DNA from: Pseudopithomyces maydicus
Taxonomy: Eukaryota > Ascomycota > Dothideomycetes > Pleosporales > Didymosphaeriaceae
Reading direction: 5' to 3'
DNA: 64,000 nucleotides
NCBI GenBank assembly: GCA_026873275.1
Contig: JANTUC010000018.1
Span: forward strand, 702,001 to 766,000
The notes beneath the pieces were generated by a model. That model saw nothing but the letters and a program-made list of their open reading frames with translations. It was not told the origin of the DNA and made no database searches. The position numbers and the translations under genes are program-made. Below are positions 1 to 11,041 of this stretch, piece after piece (within the stretch, counting starts at the first letter, position 1; every line of letters starts with the position of its first letter).

Positions 1-423
1 ACGTCCTCCAAGGCTGAGTGCTGCGCAAGTGATGTGTTCTGCGAGATCATTAGCAACTCAACATTAAGTCTTAGGGAATGCTATTTTTCAATACACTGCT
101 TCAGTGGTCGAGATCAAGGTAAGCATCCGATGTTTCTTAACACAACAATTGGTGGTGCCTATCAAGGACACTCCGTATACGCAATCACAATCTATAGATA
201 CGAACTCCACTCGACACACCAACCCCCAAACTATACTCAACCGATCACTTAAGAAGTCCCACCTTCATATTGCAAACCACAAAGCTTTGAAACAAAATCG
301 TGCAATATATATAGACTGGTTGGTCCCTGACCACCGTTGGTATATCCAAGTACACAGACACCAAAATGTCACCTATGCGACACAAGAAGTTCGCTCCGCA
401 GGCACGTCTTATCCATCTACTCC
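1..423. other. Gene-free left edge
   Basis: No supported gene. This is the 3' flank of the kinase gene that ends at 424 on the minus strand. Short open frames are present but none has a recognisable motif, splice partner or biased codon use. Confidence 0.6.
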
Positions 424-1771
424 TCATCTCCTACTCCATAGCCCCTGCTGCGTCTCGTGAATCCGCCTCTCTTGCTCCTTGATCATCTCGTCCGTCTGTC
501 CGTGACCATTCCCACGGCTATCGATCTTATCGATGTCCATGGGATCCTCGTCTGCCACTGGCTGCGGCACATTCGCCGGCGCTCCTCGTCTGGGCTCTCC
601 GGATCGCGCACCGTCCATCATACCGGCTGCGCCGCCAGCACGCAGCTGGTTGATGGCACGGATGGTATCGATAGCGGCGTGGAGCGTGCGCCTCGCGTTG
701 AAGTTCTTCTTGACGGTTGGCAAGAGATCTTCCTCGCCCTCGGCGGAGATCTCTCCCAGGTCTGCGATCCAGGGATGTGAAAGGGCTTCGTGGGCGGTCA
801 TACGAGCGGCGGGATCGACGGTGAGGCAGCGACGGATGAATTCGCGGGCCTTGAGAGACACGCCGCGCCAGTATTCGAGGGTGTGAAGGAGTAATCGGCG
901 ATAAGGATGGCCTGCATCTCCTCGAGGTTGGAGTCGCGGTCAAAGGGGGTGTAACCGCACAGCAGGAAGTAGGTAATGACGCCAATCGCCCAGATGTCGC
1001 TGTGCTTCTTTAGTGGGTTATTCCCCAAATCTCGACAGTGCACTTACACCGGCTTTCCGTGTCCAGTTTTCCTGAAGATCTCCGGTGCCATGTAGCCTGG
1101 GGTACCGCATGTGGTGGTCAGTACATGGAACTGCTCTTCGTCCATTATCCGGGACAGGCCAAAGTCGGCGATAAGCAGGTCTGCGTTGTCCTCAGGCGTC
1201 CTGAAAAGCAGGTTCTCAGGCTTCAGATCGCGGTGCACGATGCCGTGGTCGTGCAAATACGCGACAGCGGACAGTGTAGCCCGAATGAGATCGGCAGCGT
1301 CAGACTCGTAGTAGTTGCCTTTCCGGCATATGCGGTCGAACAGCTCGCCTCCTAGAGCAAGATCGGTGACCAAGTATACTGCAACCGGTATCAGCTACCA
1401 CGTTTGATAGGGCTTGTGACTCTGCATACGGTTGTTCATCGTCTCAAAGTAGTCGACAAGCGTCAAGATATTCCGATGTCCCATGGACACGCGCTTGAGC
1501 ACGGCAATCTCGTTCCTGACCTGTCGAGCATAAGCTCCAGCCCACAGCACCCCGCCACTACACGACTCACCATGTGCTCCCTCCCTGCCATCAGTCTCTT
1601 GTTGATGACCTTGGCTGCATAGTATCGTCCTGTGTCGATGTGCACGCACTCCTTGACGACCGAGTAACTACCAGCGCCGAGGGTCTTTCCCGTTTTGTAT
1701 CGACACGGTTGCACTTGGGCTTGGGATTGGGCTGCCGGGGCAGGAGCGCCCGAGGCACCGTTTGAGGCCAT
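424..1771 (-). CDS. CMK1: Ca2+/calmodulin-dependent protein kinase (CaMK), one apparent frameshift
   Basis: Serine/threonine kinase of the fungal CaMKI/II-like family, acting in calcium signalling. Exons on the minus strand: 1771-1571, 1520-1430, 1378-1048, 999-424. All three introns are GT...AG and the phases fit. Seen in order: glycine loop GAGSYSVV, lysine in AAKVINK, HRDLKPEN, DFG, then CGTPGYMAPE in the activation segment. The C-terminal KKNFNARRTLHAAIDTIRA matches the basic autoinhibitory and calmodulin-binding stretch of this family, followed by an acidic, disordered tail. The last exon breaks frame after YSFTP. Adding one base to the GGG at 879-881 restores EYWRGVSLKAREFIRR and gives exactly 400 codons. 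Start chosen at 1771 because the glycine loop follows at the usual distance. The family is certain; the orthologue (CmkA or CmkB type) is not. Confidence 0.9.
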
Positions 1772-2439
1772 TTTGGGTAGGTAGCAACGTCTCTCGATGT
1801 AGAGCTAACGAGGACCGTGAGGGTGTTTGTTGGTGGGGGGTCTGGTTGGGGCTGACAACTCAACGTCTCGGACGACGTGGTGCGCGCGCGGTCGGGTATC
1901 AGTTGAGGGCAAGGCTGAGACACAATTAGGCAGAGAAGGCCCCGCGCCGCACAGGACGAGAGCTACGAGTCGTGCAGGACGGTGGGTGGTGGAGAAGGGC
2001 GGATGTTGTCCGTCAGCCTGGATGCCCTCGCCGCGGGAGGGGCAAAGAACAATCTGTCAGCAAGGACAGGAGCTGAAACGTAAACAACAATGCAGCAGCA
2101 GCAAGAATGCAGGTAAGATGTTGCGCAGCAGCGAGCGGAGAACGGCAGCTGAAGCGCAAGACCCATGGTGGGGTGAACCCTGGCCTCGTTTGTGATTGGT
2201 CCACGCTTTAGGTCGTGCATGTCTCCGTAATCATCATCTATACGCGAGCTTTTGTCTATCTACAGCAAAAAACATGTGCTGGCACAATCCATCCAAGGTG
2301 CTAGTGCGGTCCTACCGACCATGAGCTCGAGACAGTGGGTGTGCTTCTATCTAATCCGTACGTTGACGCTTCGGAGGGGGCTGGATCCGCTGCTCCTCAT
2401 ATGCGTTAGACGAGTTGGGTTGTTGAAAGAGGTGGTACT
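1772..2439. other. Intergenic, promoter side of CaMK and 3' side of PGM
   Basis: About 670 bases with no supported gene. It holds the upstream region of the minus-strand CaMK gene and the downstream region of the phosphoglycerate mutase gene. The open frames here lack motifs. Confidence 0.5.
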
Positions 2440-4105
2440 TTACGACTTGACAAGAAGGCTGTGACCATCCATGTCCTCTGGCTGTGGCAGACCCATAACT
2501 TCCAGGAGGGTGGGTGCGACATCTCCGAGCACACCGTCCGTCTTCTTCAGAGAGAGACCTTCGGGCGCACCAGCCATGACGAAAGGAACCTTGTTGGTTG
2601 TGTGCGACGTCTTGGGCTTGCCCTCCTCGTTCAACATCTCTTCGGCATTGCTAAAAAGAAAAACGTTAGCTGGTTCACAGCGAGCATGAGGCTGCACACT
2701 TACCCGTGGTCAGCAGTGACGAACAGAATGTATCCGCTCTCCTTGCACTGCTCGTAGATCTTCTTGATGGACTTGTCCGTCTCCGTAACACCCTCGATGG
2801 CGGCCTCGTACACACCAGTGTGACCGACCATGTCCGGTGGGGCAAAGTTGAGCATGATGAACTCAAACTTGCCCTCCTTGATGCGCTCGCATGTCTTGTC
2901 TGCGACGGCCATGGCGCTCATCTTGGGCTGCAGGTCGTAGGTCGCAACCTTGGGGGAGGGAATCATATCGCGCTCCTCGTTGTCGAACTGCTTCTCGACG
3001 CCGCCGTTGAAGAAGAAGGTGACGTGGGCGTACTTCTCTGTCTCTGCAATGTGGCACTGCTTGACGCCCTGCTTGGAAAGCCACTCGGAGAGCACATCGT
3101 TCATCTTCTGGGGTGGGAAAGCAATGGGGTACCCGAACTTGGCGTTGTACTGGGTCATGGTGCTGAGGCTGATGTCCTTGGGGTAGGGGAAGTCGGGCTT
3201 GGGTGAGCGATCATATCCACCCAAAAGCTGTGCCACTTCGCGCACACGATCTGATCGGTAGTTGAAGGTGAAGACGGTGTCGCCATCTGCACCAATTAGC
3301 TGCTGGACATCTGGGTGCTCACTGCCGAGTATATACCTTGTATCCTGCGTTCCTTTCCTCCGATGATGATGGGTTTCAGGAACTCGTCCGTCTCGCCCTG
3401 CTCGTACCGCGCCTTGATGGCAGCAACTGGATCTTCCGCATCCTCACCCTCTCCGGTCACGAGACCCTTCAGGCCAAGCTCGACACGGTCCCACCTCTTG
3501 TCGCGGTCCATGATGTAGTAACGTCCGACAATGGTTGCGATTTCGCCGATTCCGATCTCCTTGGTGGCCTTGAGCAGGTCCTCCATGTATTTGGCCGACG
3601 ACTTGGGGTCCGTGTCGCGGCCATCGCCAAAGAAGTGGATGAAGACGTGGGGAACGCCGATCTCTTTGGCGACCTTGAGCAGAGCCACGAGGTGGTTGAT
3701 GTGAGAGTGGACGCCGCCGTCGGAGACCAGACCAGCCAAATGCAGCCTGCCGTTGCCGTTCTTGGCGCGAGTGAAAGCTTCGGTGATGTTCTGGTTCTTG
3801 TTGAGCTCGCCCTTCTTGATGGTCTGGTCAATTCGGACAACGTCCTGCCAGACGACGCGGCCGGCACCAATGTTGAGGTGGCCGACTTCGCTGTTGCCCA
3901 TCAGGCCTTCGGGGAGACCGACAGCGAGCGAGGAGGCCTCAAGCTCGGTGTAGCCCTGGGCGGTCTTGGAGCCGTCCTTTGCGAACTCGTCCATGCATGG
4001 TGTGTCGGCGGCGAGAATGGCATCGCCCTCCTTGGGAGACTTTTCGCTGGCAACACCCCAGCCGTCAATGACGATGAGGACCGTCTTCTGGTCGACGTTG
4101 GCCAT
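2440..4105 (-). CDS. gpmI: 2,3-bisphosphoglycerate-independent phosphoglycerate mutase
   Basis: Glycolytic and gluconeogenic enzyme interconverting 3- and 2-phosphoglycerate in the cytosol; the cofactor-independent, metal-dependent type of the alkaline phosphatase superfamily. Exons 4105-3337, 3286-2704 and 2650-2440 give 521 codons (520 residues), the usual size. Motifs: LIVIDGWG near the start, the catalytic serine in MGNSEVGHLNIGAGR, HFFGDGRDT, NYRSDRVRE, NFAPPDMVGHTG, and metal-binding TADHG completed across the last intron by NAEEM. Start set at 4105 (MANVDQK) rather than an upstream in-frame codon at 4192, because the extra 29 residues look like untranslated leader and the family begins just before the DGWG motif. 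The frame is intact throughout. Confidence 0.96.
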
Positions 4106-4570
4106 GGCGAGGACCAATGGCAGAGGGAACGGGCGTGTAGGGAGGAGGAAGGTGCGTGGAGGGAGAGTTAGGGAGGCAGTGAGGTCGGACACCGAGGGGG
4201 CGGGTACGCTGACAACTCTTTACAACCGGGGCGGCACTGCAGAGGTGTGTTGCAGAAGATGTTGGGTATGGAGGGGCACCAGTTGCAGGCCAGGGCGGGG
4301 CCAGCCGCGTCAAAAGCTTTACGCCTCTTGGAGACTGATCGCGCCTCAACGTCACACCCGCCCGCCCAGCACACACGCCCCCATCTCTGGCAGATAGCGC
4401 GTCTAGAGAAAAAGCATAAACGCGCCTGGGCGGTGCTTCTGCCACGTAATAATTGGCTGTCCACGCCTGCAACCGCCCGTCTGGTCGCGCTGCAACGGCC
4501 CACCCACGCACCACTTGACACTCGCGACCCACCACCCACCGTTCACCACCACCACCACCACCACACCACC
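4106..4570. promoter_or_regulatory. Divergent intergenic region between PGM and MED9
   Basis: About 465 bases separating two divergently transcribed genes, so it must hold both promoters. A CAC-repeat tract (about 4539-4569) runs directly into the MED9 start codon. No specific factor site is claimed. Confidence 0.45.
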
Positions 4571-5023
4571 ATGTCCGCTGCCCCGACTCCCCACGCGTCT
4601 ACGTCGGCGCGGGCGTCGCTCGCCCCAACCGGCACCGCCACCCCTGCGCCGGCCACCATCCCCGCCGTGCCTGCCCTTCCTCCGTCCACATTCGACTTCC
4701 TCCCCGATCTACACCGCATCCTCAACCGGCTCCTCAGCACCCCCGCCCAGCCCCCCGGCGCAGCACCCACCCCCGGTCAGCCTGCCACCGACGGGCCGCT
4801 CGACATCCAGCAGATCTCCACTGCCGCCACCGAGGTGAAGCTCAAGCTGCAGAAGGCCCGCAAGGCCGTCATGGCTCTGCCCGACATCGATCGCTCCGTC
4901 GAGGACCAGCAGGACGAGATTGACTTCCTCGAGGCCCGCATCGCGAAGCTAAAGGCTGCACTGGAAGACCTCGCAAAGCCACCCCAGGAAGCTGAGGACG
5001 GTGATCAGAGTATGACGGGGTGA
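4571..5023 (+). CDS. MED9: Mediator complex subunit 9
   Basis: Subunit of the middle module of Mediator, the nuclear co-activator of RNA polymerase II. A single exon encodes 150 residues. The first 50 are Ala/Pro/Thr-rich and probably disordered. FDFLPDLHRILNRLL and LDIQQISTAATEVKLKLQKA then match the Med9 core, followed by a predicted coiled coil (LPDIDRSVEDQQDEIDFLEARI) and an acidic tail. Start at 4571 follows the pattern ACCACC ATG; the open frame extends further upstream but has no other good start. Recognition rests on the pattern of the two helices rather than a catalytic motif, so confidence is a little below that of the enzymes. Confidence 0.82.
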   Translation: MSAAPTPHASTSARASLAPTGTATPAPATIPAVPALPPSTFDFLPDLHRILNRLLSTPAQPPGAAPTPGQPATDGPLDIQQISTAATEVKLKLQKARKAVMALPDIDRSVEDQQDEIDFLEARIAKLKAALEDLAKPPQEAEDGDQSMTG

Positions 5024-6024
5024 GAGACGCCCGGATTGCTTCGGTCAATTACCTTCCAAGGTCAGGCCCTCATCCTAGTTACATACAGGCCTTATACATT
5101 TCTCTGGCTTCGAGGAGTAAACTGCGCGTAGGGGAAGTAATCGGTATGGAACAATGCCAGCTTGGCCCAGCTGAGCACGAGCTAATTGAAGGGAGGGGTT
5201 TGGAATTTGTGCTGTTGAGCGAGGATTGAGTTCTAATTTGTTTTGATACCCCAATGTGCTATTTAGCGAAAAACCATGCCGGAGGGTTCCGTATTCGCGG
5301 TGCCCGTCTCGAGTCTCACTTGACCTAAAGGGTTTTCATCGCATGTGACCCTATATTAGTACAACACTACAGCTGATCCTAAACTTAGGTGGTGCTCTAA
5401 CACGCCTACCTTAACTGTGAAGACTTAAAATATGGACCCCATATATGGAACTCATGTGACACAGCTTCAAAGAATGCTTCTTGCTTATTAAGTCTGCCGA
5501 GACTTCTGGCGGACCGGTTATGGCAGGCAGACGTGGCCGCTGGGGAAACAGCTATTGTGGCCAATCTTATTTTCATTCACTACAAGATATCCTGAGTTTC
5601 ATAATGTCACACAGCTTCACGACTTTTCACTCCGCCTCTTGCCTTCACCATCGTTACAGATGTAGGTCGACCTTCACCCCAATCTCCAAAATGCAGTAAA
5701 AGTGAACCGCCTGCTGAATACAACCAGTATCTTATTGTCAAGATATCAGTTAGCGGACCCGGTGGCGGTCTAGATGCTACATATACGCCGCAGTCATAGA
5801 ACGCGGCCATTCTTTAACTCGACCCGACGCACCACATTGCAGTGTATCAACCTATAAACACGGTACAGGCGCGAGGTACCATGCCGCAGCAACCCAGTTT
5901 CCACCGTGGTTGACCAGATTGACCTTTCAACAGACGAACAGCGCGGGTCGCCTCCACGGGGCATAGATGCCTCTGCGGGACATAGATTCTCTCCTTCCCA
6001 CTACACCACAACTCTCATTTCTCG
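5024..6024. other. Intergenic between MED9 and the RING-finger gene
   Basis: One kilobase without a supported gene. It contains the MED9 3' region and the RING gene promoter. Several short open frames are present, none with motifs or good splice partners. Confidence 0.5.
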
Positions 6025-7471
6025 ATGCAGCCGTCCACGCCTTCCACGCCATCCAAGGACCCCTCGACGACAGTCTTGACGTCTTCCCCCACCAGCCAGC
6101 AATCTGCCCATTCCCTCGTTGCAACTCAAGATATGTCAGTCGAAACTGCGCCTATCGATATCATCCCCGTTGGCATCGTGCATCGCCACCGAGACCAGTT
6201 CGAGATGAGAATTTCGGCACAACCCTGTCCCAGTGATCTTGTGTTTTTGACTCGGGCCCTCAATTACACGCACAGGCACCTGTATGGAACCGATCGAACT
6301 TACGCGGATCAGTTGCGCATTGCGGAGCAACTTGGACTGAGCAACATGACAACACCTATCGCCCAATTCATTCGCATCCACGATGATATGTCTCGGGCTG
6401 TGTCGAGAACCTATCGTAAGTGGGCAAGGGGATATACAACCCACCAGGACATTTCGTTTCTGCCACCATTCAGACTGACTTGGTATCCTTTCATTAGAAA
6501 TGTCGATGCGGGTCCAACGCAACGCTGCAGTTGATGTCTTGATTCAGGCTGAAATCCGCATCCTCCACATGCACAACACAGTGCTCCACGCTAATATTAT
6601 ATCAACGATGAGTGGAAGTATTCCGCAAGCCATGCGGGTAGCTGGAGACTTTGACGTTGAAGCTAGGACTTTAAAATGGCTCCTTATTGACGAATTCGTC
6701 CGGACGCTGACCCAATGGGATGAACGCGTCACAAATGATCTGGCAGACCACGAGCTTGAGAACGTGGGGCCAGATCATGACATCAAAACGATAGGAGAAG
6801 ACGTCAAACCATCTCCAGTTCAGTATGGTGTGTGTACGGGGTTCTCGCCTCATTCTCCGACGCCATCACTGCCCCTCAGTACACCTACGGAGGTCATGTC
6901 TATGGAGGCTCTAATGAATGAATCCGATGACGGATACGATGATGAAGACAGCGAAGACCGTCGATGCAGTATCTGCATTGAGCCGTATATCATCGATACT
7001 CACCGAGCTTTCCGCCTTACAGCTTGCGGACATGTCTTTGGTAAGAACTGTCTATCGAGATGGGTCAACTCAATCGCTCGCAATGCGAACACATGCCCTC
7101 AATGCCGTACAGTTCTCTGTAAGTCCAACCATCGAACGGTAACTATATTCGTATGCGCAGCTAACAATTCCACAGGTGTACGCCGCCCACGTCGACCCGT
7201 CGGAGCCATAGACATCCACACCTTCCCTGCCATGCCAGACCAGACAGCCCTACAGGCCCGTCTCAACAGGATCGTCCGCCGTTTCAGGCACTTGGCCTAC
7301 GCCTACAGGACGCTCTGGGGTTCGAACCCTCGGGAGGCGTTCTACGACTCGTGTTTTACCGAGCTAAATTACTTCTTCTTCAACCAGAACCTGGGATGGC
7401 ACATCTTTGTCGATGAGCTGTCTGAGATGGGATGGCGGATGCGGCGCGTGGGTTGGCACGAGGAAGATTAG
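6025..7471 (+). CDS. RING-finger protein, function unknown
   Basis: Exons 6025-6415, 6498-7118 and 7176-7471 give 436 codons (435 residues). The first intron (82 bases) joins at phase 1. The second is 57 bases and could be read through, but it has GTAAGT and CACAG borders and interrupts the end of the RING, so I call it an intron. The C3HC4-like RING lies at about residues 287-335: CSICIE, then CGHVFGKNCL, then CPQC. This is the hallmark of E3 ubiquitin ligases. An acidic stretch (ESDDGYDDEDSEDRR) precedes it. Outside the RING I recognise nothing; the N-terminus is Ser/Thr/Pro-rich and the C-terminus aromatic and basic. No membrane segment is seen. Ligase activity is inferred from the RING alone; the substrate is unknown. 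Confidence 0.8.
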
Positions 7472-7962
7472 GAGAATGGGGGTGGGGGTCGTCATATTTG
7501 TTCAAGAAGGGCTGTTGGGAAGAGGTATAAACATGAAGTTAGTCTAGGCTGCGCTTTGGTGCACTCGTTCCTTTGAGAGGAAAGAGGCGCAAATTGAGTT
7601 GCTCTGAGAAGCACTTTTACTGCATGCTATCTCAAGAAAGAGAGATGTGCAGCGATGCCGTAATACACACTTTTACGACATGACTTATGCACAAGAAGGG
7701 GGCGTACTGTGAAGTAATTGTGGCTGAATATAGACTACTCGATTATCGCGCATCAACTAGCAAAGTGGGGGGAGGGATGCTTCTCGCTAATCAAATTCCT
7801 CAACAGACATTGAGCCGCCAACACACCCCACTTCGGGGAAGATGGTATTCGGCCGGTATTCGACGATTCTGGGTGCTTCTATAATTGAAAGCATATATAT
7901 AAACATCTGCTGACAATTCTATCATCAATTCACCTAACAACCATCGGGCAGCAGCCCAACAA
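7472..7962. other. Intergenic between the RING gene and tRNA-Asp
   Basis: About 490 bases with no supported gene. AT-rich near 7885-7905 (tatatataaa), just upstream of the tRNA. Confidence 0.5.
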
Positions 7963-8055
7963 TCTTCGATGGTCTAGTGGTCATGATTTCCGCTTGTCAA
8001 CCCCTTCCAAGGGTAACAAGCGCGGGAGACCGGGGTTCGATTCCCCGTCGGAGAG
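7963..8055 (+). tRNA. tRNA-Asp (GTC) with a 21-base intron
   Basis: The sequence folds as a cloverleaf. Acceptor TCTTCGA (7963-7969) pairs with TCGGAGA (8048-8054) with one G-U. The D-arm has the AGTGGTCAT loop. Anticodon stem TCCGC pairs with GCGGG. The T-arm is CGGGG-TTCGATT-CCCCG, with discriminator G at 8055. The anticodon loop reads T-T-GTC-A, then 21 extra bases (ACCCC...ACAAG), then C. An insertion directly after position 37 is the canonical site of eukaryotic nuclear tRNA introns. Removing it leaves a 72-base tRNA. Anticodon GTC specifies aspartate. Some stem features (GGAGACC before the T-arm) resemble tRNA-Glu, but the anticodon decides the call. Confidence 0.9.
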
Positions 8056-8625
8056 ATTTCTTTTTGCTTTTTGTTGGTCATCATCAGTAGAACAATTTCC
8101 ATCGGTGTTCTACAATTTTTTTTGTATGTGGAGCGGAACGGGGTGCTCATGTGATGAGTGGGCAACCTTGGCAGTGTATTCTTCCTTTCCATCAAAACCA
8201 GAATTCGAGGAATTTCCTTTTTGAAAAAGACTCAAAATGCTTTTGTCAGAGTGCTATGTTTATTACTTTTAAAATTCACTTGTCAACATTGAAAGGATCT
8301 GACTCCATCGTACTTGATGTCTACGACAAAAGGTATTTGGAAGAGTACGATTCTCCTACACAATGACAATATTTCATAAAGTTACTAACAAATACGATCA
8401 GGCACATATTTGGTTTAATGTTTTTTTATTTTATTTTTTGGGATATGGGAACAAAACTTAGGTTTTACAAAGGAAAAAAAGGCTCCGGAGCGCAGCTCTA
8501 CTAGATACAAGAAGATAAAAAAATCTCGCCAGGAGATATGGGAACATCTGAAGTCGCCATGGTCAGGCCATACCCACACTCAGTAAAGAGGTAGGCATGT
8601 ATCAATCACTCTCAGCGAACAACAC
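8056..8625. other. Intergenic between tRNA-Asp and the Egh16-like gene
   Basis: About 570 bases, AT-rich, with a T/A-rich tract near 8418-8440. No supported gene; open frames overlapping the tRNA are incidental. Confidence 0.5.
8061..8065 (+). terminator. RNA polymerase III T-run terminator
   Basis: A TTTTT run six bases after the tRNA-Asp discriminator base, with further T-runs following; the usual pol III stop signal. Confidence 0.75.
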
Positions 8626-9557
8626 TTATGCGACGAAGCGCTTAGCAGTGGCACCCTTCGCAGCCTTAGCACCCTTAGCAGATGCAGTGGCCGCGGTTCC
8701 AGCAGCGGCACCAGCGGCACCAGCAGCAGCCGTGGTGTTACCCGCAGCGCCGCCGGCCATCTGGAAGGCAATGACACCACCAAAGGGACCAGCACGGTTG
8801 GCTATCAAACTGTTAGTCTCGATGATCGATGGTGAAGTAGTGATGGGTGGAGCTTACAGTTCGCAATCTTCATGAAGCACACATTCTGCTGTCCAGCAAC
8901 AGTTCCCGTGCAAGTGGTACCAGCGGGGACGGTGATGTCAACGGGGAAGTCCATGTTGACGTTGGAGGCGCGGGCAACGAGGTTGCGAGCGCGGAGAGCG
9001 ACGTAGGAGAGGCCACGGGGGACCTTGCCGTTGGGGCGGATGTTGCCCTTGTTACCAGGGACATCTGTTCCGTGTTAGTTATTTGCATTCAAGTGTATGT
9101 AGGTGGACAGGAGAGATGACATACCAGTCACAACGTTGGCCTTGATGCCGTTCGAGAACGCTCCGGTACCAGTCGTGTCGATCATGGCCTGGACGGGGCC
9201 CGCACCGTCGGTCGTAACGACGTGGAAGGTACCCTGGATGGATCCACCGTCGCTGACCTGGGGGAGTGTGGCGCCGCTCTGATCCATGGTGCCGGCGACC
9301 ATGGCGACGGTGTTCTTGCCGTTCTTCTGAGTCTTGCCAAGGCCATCGGTGGCGATGTTGGTCTTTCCGAAGACGGTGGTGTCGACTTCGGTGACACTGT
9401 TCTTTCCGGGGCCGGGGACGATACCGCCTAGGATACCGATGGCAGTGCCGTTGCCTCCAGCATCACCGGAGACAGCTGCGACCTTTCCGTGGGCAGAGAT
9501 GAGGGTAGGGGCCAGGGAGAGGGTGGCGAAGACAATGGCGTGGGCGTTGAAGTACAT
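8626..9557 (-). CDS. Secreted Egh16-like (GAS1/MAS1-type) protein
   Basis: Exons 9557-9125, 9064-8858 and 8801-8626 give 272 codons (271 residues), with clean GT...AG introns of 60 and 56 bases. The first 22 residues are a signal peptide (hydrophobic FATLSLAPTLISA before HGKV). The mature start HGKVAAVSGDAGGNGTAIGI and the Gly-rich body match the Egh16-like family, which includes appressorium-stage proteins GAS1/GAS2 of rice blast and gEgh16 of powdery mildew. Two cysteines in TTCTGT and NVCFMK lie in the second exon and probably form a disulphide. The tail is a low-complexity Ala/Gly/Lys stretch. The protein is likely extracellular and may be expressed during surface penetration or on contact; its biochemical activity is not known for the family. 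Confidence 0.85.
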
Positions 9558-11041
9558 GTTGATTGCGGTTGTTGGTGGTGTTGAGAAATGAGATGGTTTA
9601 GAGATGGAGAGAGTGATTAAACACTGATTGATAGGACAAAAGATGAAAGCTACGAATCAATCGCGCTGAGAAAGTAATGAAGAGTAGTGAAGATGAGAAA
9701 CTCGCAGAGCTGATGATGTTCTTCTGGAGTCGAACTCACCCTCCTCTTTATACACCTGTGTTCGCGGCGTCTATCTTGAACCACGGCATTCAATCCGCTA
9801 GCTTGGCACTCAAAACCGTTGTAGGGGTCGTACTATCCCTCATTGTCGTATACCAGACGTGACAACTGCGCTGTATGGTTTCACGCCTTAGGTTTGCGGC
9901 ATCAAGCCTCGTTGCTAAGTGGGGCTGCAGCCACAGGCGCAATCATGCAAGCTATCTAAGCTTTTGACAAGTCTTAGCGTGAGCGCTTCCTAGTGTGATT
10001 ACTAGCGGCAACGACTGGTTTCGTGGTGAACCAACTGTGCCTCAATCATGGAGTTGTGCGAGAGGAAAAGAGCCCGTTACGTATGTGTTCTCTCGGTGAA
10101 CAGATAGAACAATCTTGAAATCTCTCAAGCTACGCATCGTGAATTCGTTCAGCATCGCACTATTTTCAGTCTGCTGTTAGATCAGTGCCCCATCTCGCAT
10201 CCATTGTAGTTAGCGCGCCGTTTACACTTGCGTCTTCACGAGTAGTCTATCTATTCAAGACATCTGAGTTTCAACACCAAGCCTCGGCATTTCGAAACCA
10301 ACACTCGTCTGTGAATAGGTAAAGCAGTGAAGGCAACTGCCTGGCATCTTCAAAACGCATTGCGGCTGTCTGCAAACGCGGAGCCTATACGATGCCCGCT
10401 CATCGGATGCTGAAACCGGCGAAACGCCGACCTCGCCCGAGACCCGCGACACGCGAAGCCTTCATCGACACAAGGATGCATCTCCGCGTCGATTCCCGCA
10501 TGCCAGTCGACGCCTGCGAGCGCTAAGCTTTGTGGTTAAGCATACCTAGTGCGAAACCCAATTCAAACACCGAGAGAGCTCGAGCGGAGAGAGGCGCGAT
10601 GAGGAGGGTCAGAACTGGGAGATGGAGCCGAGGGAAGTAAGTAGCGAGTTGCACCATGCGGAAAATAAAGCCGCTGTCAAGTTTCGACAGAGGCGACACA
10701 TCTGACTGATTGAAAAAATTTACCATGTCACGACTGGCTGACACTGACAGCGGAGCGGTTGAGACATGTTTTGTAGGGTAGGTAAGGGTAGGTAGGGCGC
10801 GAGTCAACGGAAAGGACGCAGTCTGGAGACAGTGATACTAGTTGAATCGGGGTTGCATTGTGATGCTCTATTAGCGTACTAGGGGCCATTACTCATTAGG
10901 TTAACAATCCGTTCTACCTGATCCACTTCTATCCATCGATGGATGAAGCGAGGGCTGAGGAACGCCTCGCAGATGCATCAACTGAACAAATAGCGCAGAT
11001 ACTAAGAAGAATAAACTTCATCCTTCATCCACCGTGCCGAC
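9558..11041. other. Intergenic upstream of the Egh16-like gene and downstream of PDC
   Basis: About 1.5 kb with no supported gene. A 94-codon minus-strand frame at 10523-10807 has no motif and unremarkable composition; I do not call it. A long promoter would suit a stage-specific secreted protein, but that is inference. Confidence 0.5.
9746..9752 (-). promoter_or_regulatory. Possible TATA box of the Egh16-like gene
   Basis: On the minus strand this reads TATAAAG, about 190 bases upstream of the start codon. Plausible position with a long leader, but based on the motif alone. Confidence 0.3.

Noticed and set aside
3338..4171. A 277-codon frame opposite phosphoglycerate mutase
   Set aside because: Antisense shadow of a conserved gene with biased codons; no motif.
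7974..8224. Peptide frames across the tRNA-Asp gene
   Set aside because: Incidental translation of the cloverleaf; such frames recur wherever tRNAs lie.
10523..10807. A 94-codon minus-strand frame between the Egh16-like gene and PDC1
   Set aside because: No motif, no splice partner, no codon bias.
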